A DNA stretch of 64,000 nt from Trichobilharzia regenti (lineage: Eukaryota; Platyhelminthes; Trematoda; Strigeidida; Schistosomatidae): positions 54,069,267-54,133,266 of the forward strand of contig OX235270.1 in NCBI GenBank assembly GCA_944472135.2. The letters run 5' to 3'. Numbering within the stretch: position 1 is the stretch's first letter; each line of letters starts with the position of its first letter. Below are positions 46,801-52,969 of this stretch, one piece after another. A program made the position numbers and the translations under genes. The notes beneath the pieces are model-generated. The model searched no databases. It was not told the DNA's origin and saw only the letters and a program-made list of their open reading frames with translations.

Positions 46801-49431
46801 TTTCATGGATTGATGCCGTGTTTTTGTTTGGCCACCACTTACTCTTTTCCAACCTGCACCTATATCAGCTAGTAATGCCGGTCAGGAGAGGCGATGGTTA
46901 GACATGCGCAGCACGTGACCTAGCCATCTCAATCTATGTAACTTTATAGCCTCGTCGATTGATTTTCCCTCTTTTCCCAACACTACGCCATGTGCGGTGG
47001 GTATCAGTTGTTATTTGTTTAAGTTAATTTGTATTTCCTGCATTTTGATTATATTGGACCAAAAAACCCGGTGTCTGTTCATATATTGTGCGAAACAATG
47101 GGTGCTGAGTTCGAGTCTCAGAGGGAAAATCAATCATCAAACACTGTGGATGCAAGTAAATTAGGCTCGTGGGTCCAGAAATATGCATCCAGGATTCCAC
47201 TGTTAGCCAAGACCAACCGAATCACATCATTTTGATCTAAGGACTAATGAAGCAGTTGAAAGAATAATAACTTGTAGATAGGATGATGAGAAATATTTTT
47301 ACAATAACAAAATGCATGAAAAAACTAAGAGGCCAATGTACTCATTTCCGGAGTTTTATACCTTCGAAATTCAAATGCTTCCCAGTAAATTGTTTGGTTC
47401 GCAGAGCTAGATTAGTCTGTGCAAACTGTTTTAAAAATAAAAGTTAGTATTACCTTTGAATCGATAAATAAAATTTAATATTTTAAGAAAAGTTTCAACC
47501 AAGGGGTCAAGTTATTGCCGAAGAAACTGCATGCGTCAGCGGCTGCAAGAAAGTACTAATATTAAGAAAGCATCAGGAGTTATCACATTACCACACACCA
47601 CAGTGTAGCTTAACGAGTATGTCTTCCGCTGGATGAAATCAGAGTTACCTAGAAGATTTAGTACCATGAATCAACTACTTTGACTTGTTACTGAGATGTC
47701 TGCTTTGAGTATGTAATAGAGACTTTGAATCACAATAATCTTGAGCGCTTATACTGGCTGAATATCTTCCTGTTGTTGTAATGTACCTTGAGTAAACAAC
47801 AATGTATCTGCGGTATAACGTATAATGATATAAGAGTAAATTAACAGTGTTAATTTAAAAGAGAATGTCTATGTTTCGCTGGTCTACAACTAGCCAGGTT
47901 ACTGTATGCTCATCTAATTGTGTCGAAAAATCGTTCTTCAATAAAGATCAGAGAAGGAAGACCATTAGTGTATTCCAAGTCTCCTTTCAAAATATAGACT
48001 CCCAGAGAATCGCACAAAAGAATGAGATAAAACTAAATAAAGAGAATTAGTTAGATCGAAAAATGAAAGCGGTAAATATACATAGAAAGGTGATTCAAAG
48101 AAAAATGTTTATCACTTCATATTCACTTTGGTAGATGAAATAAAGAAACTGCAAACTGTTTTCAACTGACTTCAACTCTTGGACACGAGTGTGCTAGGTT
48201 TGGAATCGGGTGTTTCTATCTCCCCCAGATAAATCTAACAAGGTCACTAGTCCTGTGATGAGCGCCAGACATTTGCACTCGCTCTTTTACTCCAGCCGAG
48301 TAAAGACAATGGATGGAACTTATTTGACCAATACTAAAAACTACTGGTCACCTCACGGCATCTTTAGATGAATATTGAAATCAATCCACTCTCGTCCATA
48401 CCGAGTAATTTATAAAGTTATGACAGAAATCAATGGTTTTGAAGGATTTATTAGGTACAGAACTTTTCGTTCAGCAGGAAGTTCTATTGATATGGGTAGA
48501 GGTACTTTTGAAGTTAAAACAGAAACAGTAGTCAACCTTCATTAGGCGACCAACTGCAGAAGAAATAAGTAGCATAGCTGTGTTGCTGGTCGTCTGAGGG
48601 GATTACCTTAACGGTGGTATATCCCTCTTTACCAGCATTACTATTCTGAACTCAGACCTTCAAGACTGTATAGATGACTTACATTTGATTGGTAATGGCT
48701 TCTAGGCTAATCGCTATCTAATTTATGTCAATTCGTGATCTAGCTCAAAAATAAACTCTGTCATATTAATTTCCTCTTTATATTTTCCATCACAGGTTCA
48801 TGTGGGTCCTATGCGGTCTCGTAGTTGCGGTCAGATTCTATTGTCTTCTCCTAATCCGAAAGATGCTCCACTAATAAATCCAAACTATTTGGCATGTGAA
48901 ACAGATCGAGCTGAAATGAGAGCAGCTATTCGTTTGTCCCGTGAAATTTTTGCCCAACCTGCACTTGCGAATGAATTTGGAGGAGAAGAGTTGGCACCTG
49001 GTGAAGATATGCGGACTGATTCACAACTGGATAAATTTGTCCGTTCGCTTGCTGATAGCGCCTACCATCCATCTTGCACCTGTCGTATGGGCAAAAATCC
49101 GGATGGTCGTAAGGCCAACACTGATGACGAATTGGAAAATGGTTACATCGGTAATGGAAGAATCGATGCAGCAGTTACGCGTTCAGATTGTAAGGTATGG
49201 GGAATTGAAAATCTACGTATTGTTGATGCAAGTATAATGCCATCAGTTATTTCAGGAAATTTGAATGCACCGGTGATTATGATGGCCGAAAGAGCCGCTG
49301 ATATTATAATTAGTTCACGTGATGGGGAATCCGTCATGTTTCCTGCAGACTTAAAAGCTTCTTACTGGAAACCAGAAAAACCTGATAAACAACGTGATGG
49401 TATCCCACTTAAATCGTTTACTTCTGGTTGA
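28226..49431 (+). CDS. CHDH: Choline dehydrogenase, mitochondrial (seven exons, GMC oxidoreductase)
   Basis: Join of 28226-28512, 33234-33397, 35809-36005, 40196-40387, 41167-41355, 43167-43391 and 48796-49431. All six introns are GT-AG and the 1,890-nt frame is unbroken (629 residues). Residues 1-33 are rich in Arg, Lys, Ser and Asn, with no acidic residue, as in a mitochondrial presequence. The FAD-binding GAGSAG is at 40-45 and LLLEAGP at 66-72. The first GMC signature ([13 protein letters not shown]) spans 117-129 and the second ([15 protein letters not shown]) 292-306. The catalytic His is in YHPSCTC (about 509), followed by SGNLNAP. The family oxidises choline to betaine aldehyde at the inner mitochondrial membrane, passing electrons to the respiratory chain. 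No frame damage is seen. The closest alternative is another GMC alcohol dehydrogenase. Confidence 0.9.
28730..29605 (-). pseudogene. Decayed non-LTR retrotransposon fragment (RTE-like RT C-terminal region)
   Basis: The reverse strand has broken frames that include an INGRNLEEV...FAYLGS-like stretch and [19 protein letters not shown]. These are typical of the region after the RT catalytic core in the schistosome RTE-like group (compare [19 protein letters not shown] in the copy at 37.7 kb). Several frameshifts and stops make it non-functional. It lies in CHDH intron 1, antisense to the gene. Confidence 0.5.
29687..29970. repeat. Possible solo LTR
   Basis: A 284-bp block starts TGTTTTAC and ends ACATAACA (TG...CA) and is compositionally distinct from its surroundings. 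There is no second copy in the window and no clear target duplication, so the call is tentative. Confidence 0.2.
29975..31205. other. CHDH intron 1 sequence, unassigned
   Basis: Old repeat-like DNA with no readable domain. The segment 31,125-31,200 (GACGTTTCGCT...) resembles terminal sequence next to Penelope-like copies. Confidence 0.25.
31210..31500 (+). pseudogene. Penelope-like GIY-YIG C-terminal fragment
   Basis: Plus-strand frame [20 protein letters not shown], then [20 protein letters not shown] and STTWNIIL. It aligns by eye with the end of the copy at 22.3-22.7 kb (ALHAITHNHTIGWD...LITEALFIEST...DIWKILL). Only the last part of the endonuclease domain remains. Confidence 0.62.
31930..32165 (-). 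repeat. tRNA-derived SINE (family 2), inverted in CHDH intron 1
   Basis: The reverse strand has the GGTTCGATCCTCGACC B box and the same body as 25,450-25,695. Confidence 0.7.
32790..33059. repeat. Foldback element: 118-bp inverted repeat
   Basis: Arms 32,790-32,907 and 32,942-33,059 are reverse complements with only about three mismatches, around a 34-bp loop. They sit 175 bp before CHDH exon 2. The transcript of intron 1 would fold into a long hairpin here. No transposase or tRNA boxes are inside. A foldback or MITE-like element, or a local inverted duplication, would explain it. Confidence 0.85.
33234..33397 (+). CDS. CHDH: CHDH exon 2
   Basis: Begins after TATATTCAG and completes the Arg codon. 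It contains [10 protein letters not shown] and the whole first GMC signature, and ends with donor GTAATT at 33,398. A (TA)n tract lies 77 bp into the intron. Confidence 0.92.
33475..33517. repeat. (TA)n microsatellite in CHDH intron 2
   Basis: About 21 TA units, 77 bp after exon 2. Confidence 0.95.
33520..35808. other. CHDH intron 2, nothing recognised
   Basis: AT-rich intron. 34,950-35,045 faintly resembles a worn tRNA-derived SINE head but is too decayed to assign. Confidence 0.3.
35809..36005 (+). CDS. CHDH: CHDH exon 3
   Basis: The acceptor TTACTAAG at 35,801-35,808 is followed by [21 protein letters not shown] and [10 protein letters not shown], all typical of the choline dehydrogenase substrate domain. 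Donor GTAAGA at 36,006. A (TA)n tract begins five bases into the intron. Confidence 0.92.
36011..36041. repeat. (TA)n microsatellite beside the exon 3 donor
   Basis: About 15 TA units, starting five bases inside intron 3 of CHDH. Confidence 0.95.
36290..36412 (+). repeat. 3' part of a hammerhead SINE, decayed
   Basis: Matches the SINE at 20.3 kb from GTGCGTACTG to ATGATGAAATCCTC. The core CTGAAGA has lost its C, so the ribozyme is probably inactive. The tRNA-like head is absent. Confidence 0.65.
36415..37055. other. CHDH intron 3 sequence, nothing recognised
   Basis: AT-rich DNA between the SINE fragment and the non-LTR pseudogene. Confidence 0.35.
37058..38395 (+). pseudogene. 5'-truncated non-LTR retrotransposon (RTE-like RT), in CHDH intron 3
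   Basis: Frames read, in order, [54 protein letters not shown] (RT catalytic Asp motif), [22 protein letters not shown] (RT B box), [44 protein letters not shown] and RRKWTAG. The order and motifs fit an RTE-like non-LTR RT and its C-terminal region. Stops occur near 37,309 and 37,488, at least three frameshifts are present, and the FADD box is damaged. Same strand as the host gene. Confidence 0.8.
38400..39825. other. CHDH intron 3 sequence, nothing recognised
   Basis: AT-rich, no ORF or repeat of note. Confidence 0.35.
39830..40055 (-). repeat. tRNA-derived SINE (family 2), inverted in CHDH intron 3
   Basis: The reverse strand has the head GTTGGTGGCACAGC, the B-box-like GGTTCGATCCTCTGCC, and the family-2 body (GGAAAGGTTGGGCATAAGGC). 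It ends 140 bp before exon 4. Confidence 0.68.
40196..40387 (+). CDS. CHDH: CHDH exon 4
   Basis: Acceptor TGTATTAG at 40,188-40,195, phase 0. It encodes [21 protein letters not shown] and [10 protein letters not shown]. Donor GTGAGA at 40,388. Confidence 0.9.
40841..40869. repeat. (TA)n microsatellite in CHDH intron 4
   Basis: About 14 TA units. Confidence 0.95.
41167..41355 (+). CDS. CHDH: CHDH exon 5
   Basis: Acceptor TTCCGCAG, phase 0. It contains the second GMC signature and [19 protein letters not shown]. Donor GTATCA at 41,356 departs from the usual GTAAG/GTGAG. Confidence 0.92.
41357..42030. other. CHDH intron 5 sequence, nothing recognised
   Basis: AT-rich without coding or repeat signal. 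Confidence 0.3.
42035..42290 (-). repeat. Hammerhead SINE, near full length, inverted in CHDH intron 5
   Basis: The reverse strand matches 20,560-20,804 along its length: upstream block AGAAGTTAGAATTCATGGAC, A box (TGGCTGAGTGG), B box (GGTTCGAACCC) and 3' end. The ribozyme core is decayed (CCGATGA for CTGAAGA, GTAA for GAAA), so it should be inactive. Confidence 0.7.
42466..43075. repeat. Spaced inverted repeat, possible Penelope-like terminal sequences
   Basis: About 70 bp near 42,495-42,565 is repeated inverted at 42,988-43,065, shown by blocks AATCAAAACAAGATTTTCTG and CAGAAAAATCTTGTTTTGAT. Both copies flank a region without ORFs and end about 100 bp before exon 6. Terminal repeats in odd orientation are known for Penelope-like elements, hence the suggestion. 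Confidence 0.5.
43167..43391 (+). CDS. CHDH: CHDH exon 6
   Basis: Acceptor CAAACACAG. It encodes [20 protein letters not shown], then SGGFVRT and [12 protein letters not shown], strongly conserved in choline dehydrogenases. Donor GTGAGA at 43,392. Intron 6 is the longest (5,404 bp). Confidence 0.92.
43395..44015. other. CHDH intron 6, start, nothing recognised
   Basis: No coding or repeat signal. Confidence 0.3.
44020..44360 (+). pseudogene. 3' end of a non-LTR retrotransposon
   Basis: Contains [18 protein letters not shown] sequence with a frameshift, then SDIAPNCS. It is related to the inverted fragment at 46,670-47,000 ([20 protein letters not shown]). This is the last coding stretch and 3' UTR of an RTE-like element. 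Confidence 0.5.
44505..44620 (+). repeat. 3' part of a family-3 SINE
   Basis: GATATCTATGGTCGGCCTGC to AGTGTGGAATCAAGCTGTAA, then an A-rich tail (AAACTTAAAAAAAAATAATG). Same 3' body as 45,570-45,760 without the tRNA head. Confidence 0.7.
45170..45335 (-). repeat. Hammerhead SINE, inverted in CHDH intron 6
   Basis: Reverse-strand copy with B box and tRNA-like head, truncated just inside the A box. The hammerhead keeps CTGAAGA and GAAA, but helix II reads GTCC/GGTT, which weakens it. Confidence 0.72.
45570..45770 (+). repeat. tRNA-derived SINE (family 3)
   Basis: Head GTGGCACAGAGGTTAGGACTC (A box) and GGTTCGATCCCC (B box), body GATATCTATGGTCGGCCTGC, and an A/T-rich tail. No hammerhead core is seen. 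Confidence 0.72.
45775..46665. other. CHDH intron 6 sequence, nothing recognised
   Basis: The 115-codon open frame at 46,362-46,709 (-) has no family features and overlaps the retroelement fragment to its right. Confidence 0.3.
46670..47000 (-). pseudogene. Non-LTR retrotransposon C-terminal fragment
   Basis: The reverse strand from about 47,000 reads [18 protein letters not shown], then [39 protein letters not shown] and IGDMAQNR. This is the C-terminal tail of an RTE-like schistosome element. One stop (after NHRLS) is seen. It lies antisense in CHDH intron 6. Confidence 0.7.
47075..47215 (+). repeat. Decayed S-alpha-like SINE
   Basis: B-box-like AGTTCGAGTCTCAG and downstream ATGCATCCAGGATTCCACTG correspond to the SINE at 24.2 kb. 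The ribozyme core is not recognisable. Confidence 0.5.
47220..48795. other. CHDH intron 6, end, nothing recognised
   Basis: AT-rich. 48,170-48,360 has a slightly higher GC, repeat-like character without a match in the window. Confidence 0.3.
48796..49431 (+). CDS. CHDH: CHDH exon 7 (terminal)
   Basis: Acceptor TCCATCACAG. It carries [21 protein letters not shown], the catalytic [24 protein letters not shown] and [13 protein letters not shown]. The stop TGA is at 49,429-49,431. About 20 residues between CRMG and VWGIENLR look like an insertion compared with the family's usual spacing. Confidence 0.92.
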   Translation, partial: VHVGPMRSRSCGQILLSSPNPKDAPLINPNYLACETDRAEMRAAIRLSREIFAQPALANEFGGEELAPGEDMRTDSQLDKFVRSLADSAYHPSCTCRMGKNPDGRKANTDDELENGYIGNGRIDAAVTRSDCKVWGIENLRIVDASIMPSVISGNLNAPVIMMAERAADIIISSRDGESVMFPADLKASYWKPEKPDKQRDGIPLKSFTSG

Positions 49432-49850
49432 CTGATAAAGACAAAAAAATGTTTCTGAGCTTACTCTTATAAACAAAATGTGAGGTAAAAATTTATGCAG
49501 AGTTTAAATATTTTAGCTGCACTGGAAGTGGGTGTGAGTTAGAGACAATTATTTTTCTTTGAAACACTGACACATTTTGAATAAAGCGTCTACCGATTTA
49601 TAATTGATTTTCCCATTTATTTTTCCATTAAATTAGTCTGAAACTTGTTTTTGCATTTTGCTAGTACTTTTCAGTATTTCTTGTGAAACCTAAGAAATAA
49701 AACTACTAGCCACCACAAAGTTTGTATACATACTTTATTCACACTCTTTGCGTGGAGTTAAATTCTTTTTTATTCGTCTGCCTAAGCTTAATAGTGTGAA
49801 ATATTGCCATTGTATGAATAAAAAGTCAATCTGAACGGTGAATATTCTTT
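49432..49850 (+). other. CHDH: CHDH 3' UTR and polyadenylation region
   Basis: AATAAA hexamers occur at 49,580-49,585 and 49,696-49,701, and another lies near 49,819. The first is 150 bp after the stop and is the likeliest end. Confidence 0.5.
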
Positions 49851-50144
49851 TCAATAAATACTCTTCGGGTCCTTAAAATTATAAAATATACTTTTCATTA
49901 TTGTCACAAAAATGGCCAGTTATGCCGCAGATACATTTTTAAGTAGAATAAAAGATTACCTATAGAGTGACACAATAAATCGTGTTTGTGTGACAAACGA
50001 GCTAGGCTGAATTCGATTACAAAATGTTGTGAGATGAGAGACGACGCTGGTGATTAGTTATAATACATTAATATTATGTGGGGAAGCAAAATAGAAAAGT
50101 CACTTCTAGGTAATAAAAAGCGCAGTTACTTCGACCCTGGCATC

Positions 50145-50324
50145 ACCAGTATAATACAACAACACAGACGGTATCAGATATCAAGCACACGGGGTGAGGT
50201 GAGAAGCAGAACGCGACAGGAAAGTTCAAAAGATGTATATATTTACAACAAAGAGCTAGGCCTTCAGTATTCAGCAGCCACCAGTTTTTGAATTTGCGCC
50301 TGCTCTTGAGTTCGAATTACTACA
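50145..50324 (-). repeat. LTR 1 (3' LTR of unit 1)
   Basis: 180 bp, aligned without gaps to the other LTRs. On the reverse strand it starts TGTAGTAATTCGAAC. Its last five bases differ from the others (the CA end is lost), so the outer edge at 50,145-50,149 is altered or truncated. Confidence 0.88.
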
Positions 50325-50326
50325 CG

Positions 50327-50338
50327 ACCCCCTCGGTT
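50327..50338 (-). other. Polypurine-like tract, unit 1
   Basis: The reverse strand has AACCGAGGGGGT two bases before the 3' LTR. Equivalent tracts precede LTR 2 and LTR 3. It is short and not purely purine, so the plus-strand primer role is inferred from position. Confidence 0.5.
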
Positions 50339-50395
50339 CCAAAAAGCTGTCCCCAGCGACTTCAGTGGTTCGGTCTCCCCGCCTCGAAATCGTCC

Positions 50396-52969
50396 CTACA
50401 AGAGAAAGAGACACATGGTTATTATGGTTATCGAGATAAGGGGGGTTCTCCTCGGTGCCTGTCTGCTTGGTCTACACGGTTTCAGACGGTTGAAGTGCAC
50501 TATCATTTTCTGAGGGTTGTTGTTGTCTTCTTGGATTTCGTAGGTATTGTCAGTTACTCTGCGGTACACCACGTATGGGCCTGCCCATTGTGCTTGAGCT
50601 TTGCGTCGACTCCAGTTGTCAGTCGCTGGTTGACGTAGCCACACCTTATCACCTATTTTGAATGGTGTTCCCCACTGCTTTCTATCGTAGTAACGTTTCT
50701 GTCGTTCTTGTGCTCTCTGGAGTTCTTCGCGTGCATAGCTATGATACCTGGCGACGTCTCCTCGCAACCTTATTACCATTTCCGATGTAGTTAGCGGATC
50801 ATCCCACCGGGGCATAACCAATGTATCACTAGGCAGGCGTAACTCGCGGCCAGTCCATAACAGGTGTGGTGTCTTTCCCGTAGACATGTGCGTGCTTCCT
50901 CGGTAGGCCAACAAGCATCTTGGTAACATGATGTCCCAGGCTGATTCAGCCTCCCTCTCTAAGAATAGGCGTAGTAATGATTTTAGGGTTCGATTGGTAC
51001 GCTCTACTAACCCATTGCCTTCGGGGTGGTACGCGGTGGTTCTTGACTTTTTAATTCCAAATAGATGGCACAATTCTCTAACCACGATACTTTCGAAGTT
51101 GGTTCCTTGGTCAGAGTGCAATTGCTCTGGTGCGCCCCAACGGGCAATCCAACAGTCGAATATAGCTTTGGCTACAGTAGGGGCATCAATTCGCTGAAGT
51201 GGTACAGCTTCACACCATTTCGTAAAATAATCAACCATAACCAAGATATACTTATTTCCACGTGTGGTTTCACGTAAAGGTCCGATGATGTCGACGCCAA
51301 TTATTTCGTTAGGATATCCAGCCTTCATATTAGTAAGTGGCGCCCGGGGTTTCCTCTGTGGATTCTTTACTTTGCCACATGTTGCACACCCTTGGACAAA
51401 GTCCCGGACGTCGCGCCGTTGGCGAGGCCACCAGTAGCGTTGGGTAACTGCTTGCAACATTTTATTAATTCCAGCGTGTCCCAAATCATAATGTATAGTC
51501 TCCAGAATTGCTGTTACAAACGACTGAGGGACTACGACTCTTCTCAAGTAGTTGGGGCCGGGTTGAACACACAGGATACCATTCACTAGTACTAACTGAT
51601 CCCATAAGGCCCACAAACATCTGGTTTCCCAGCTCTTCCCTTTCACATCAGCTTCAACTGGCCTACCAGTCTGATTCGACAGGGCATGATAAAGGAGTGC
51701 AGTCTCATCGTCAGTAGCTTGGATGTGTGCCCACTGTTCTCTGCTTAGACCTGCCAACGAAATAGCACAAATATCAATACTCTCGCAAGACGGGCAGTCT
51801 CCGTGCGGTCTGAAAGAGCGCCTGGATAGCGCGTCAGCATTGGCATGTTGCTTGCCAGGACGGTGTACACATTCGAAGTCATACTCCTGAAGGTATTCCT
51901 GCCATCTTGCTGTCTGTCCTTCAGGGTCTTTGAAATTTTGCAACCACTGAAGAGCTTTGTGATCCGTTCGCAAAACAAACGGTTTACCAAGTAGATAGGG
52001 TCGGTACTTACGAACGAAGGTAACAGCGGCCAACATCTCTTTACGGGTGATGCAGTAGTTCTTCTCTGCACGGCTCAGCGTGCGGCTGCCATATTCGATA
52101 ACATGTTCTTTGCCATCCCCACCGACCTGAGATAACACGGCTCCGATGGATGTGTGACTAGCGTCCGTGTCCAAGATGTATTTACCAGCCGTTGGTGATG
52201 TATCTGGGAATGCTAAAATGGGCGCCGAGCATAATGAATCTTTCAGCTGTTGGAAAGCACGGTCACAATCCTCTGTCCATACGAAGGGAATATTTTTCTT
52301 AGTCAAACTCGTTAGGGGGCTAGCGATCTCTGAGTAATTTCTCACGAACCGGCGGTAATAAGAGGCCAACCCTAGAAAACTGTGTAACTCATTCACGGAT
52401 TTAGGTACGGGCCACTCTTTGACTGCTGCAACTTTTTCAGGATCGCTATGAACGCCCTGTGCACTGACAACATGCCCCAAGAAAGTGACTTCGGTTCGGA
52501 ATAAACGGCATTTAGTGGGTTGAACTTTGAGTCCCACCTCCTTCAAACGTTCTAAGACAATCCGCAGTCGCTCAAGGTGTTCTTCGATGGTGTGACTGAA
52601 AACGATAATATCATCTAAATATACGAGGCACACCTGTGGGACTAATCCTTTAAGTACTGTGTGCATCAGTCGTTGAAACGTGGCTGGTGCATTACTTAAC
52701 CCGAACGGCATGGTCTGGAATTCATATAAACCGGTGGGTATAGTAAAAGCAGTTTTGTGCCGATCACGAGGGTGGACTTCCACCTGCCAATATCCAGAAG
52801 CTAAATCAAGGGTGGAAAACCAGACGGCACCTGATAATGCTTCTAACGTCTCATCTATTCTAGGCAATGGGTAAGCATCTCTCCGGGTCACTGCGTTTAA
52901 TTTTCTGTAATCAACACACAAGCGCAGGGTGCCGTTTTTCTTCTTAACTAACACTATAGGCGAGCCCAC
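50396..52969 (-). CDS. Pol: reverse transcriptase-RNase H-integrase, unit 1 (open)
   Basis: 857 residues, -1 relative to gag-pro and overlapping it by 16 bp. The first codon of the open frame is GTG, so it is probably read through frameshifting, not from its own start. RT: CVDYRKLN at 18-25, FSTLDLASGY at 51-60, MPFGLSNAP at 87-95, catalytic YLDD at 117-120. RNase H: LDTDAS at 266-271, RTDHKALQW at 334-342. Integrase: zinc finger H493, H497, C528, C531; catalytic D560, D620 and E656 (D,D35E). The C-terminal region has the basic RLKPCRPSR. All catalytic residues are present, so this copy could be active if the frame change is made. Confidence 0.92.
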   Translation of the reverse strand: MGSPIVLVKKKNGTLRLCVDYRKLNAVTRRDAYPLPRIDETLEALSGAVWFSTLDLASGYWQVEVHPRDRHKTAFTIPTGLYEFQTMPFGLSNAPATFQRLMHTVLKGLVPQVCLVYLDDIIVFSHTIEEHLERLRIVLERLKEVGLKVQPTKCRLFRTEVTFLGHVVSAQGVHSDPEKVAAVKEWPVPKSVNELHSFLGLASYYRRFVRNYSEIASPLTSLTKKNIPFVWTEDCDRAFQQLKDSLCSAPILAFPDTSPTAGKYILDTDASHTSIGAVLSQVGGDGKEHVIEYGSRTLSRAEKNYCITRKEMLAAVTFVRKYRPYLLGKPFVLRTDHKALQWLQNFKDPEGQTARWQEYLQEYDFECVHRPGKQHANADALSRRSFRPHGDCPSCESIDICAISLAGLSREQWAHIQATDDETALLYHALSNQTGRPVEADVKGKSWETRCLWALWDQLVLVNGILCVQPGPNYLRRVVVPQSFVTAILETIHYDLGHAGINKMLQAVTQRYWWPRQRRDVRDFVQGCATCGKVKNPQRKPRAPLTNMKAGYPNEIIGVDIIGPLRETTRGNKYILVMVDYFTKWCEAVPLQRIDAPTVAKAIFDCWIARWGAPEQLHSDQGTNFESIVVRELCHLFGIKKSRTTAYHPEGNGLVERTNRTLKSLLRLFLEREAESAWDIMLPRCLLAYRGSTHMSTGKTPHLLWTGRELRLPSDTLVMPRWDDPLTTSEMVIRLRGDVARYHSYAREELQRAQERQKRYYDRKQWGTPFKIGDKVWLRQPATDNWSRRKAQAQWAGPYVVYRRVTDNTYEIQEDNNNPQKMIVHFNRLKPCRPSRQAPRRTPLISITIITMCLFLL

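Noticed and set aside
49143..49337. Minus-strand ORF opposite CHDH exon 7
   Set aside because: Antisense shadow of a strongly conserved coding exon.
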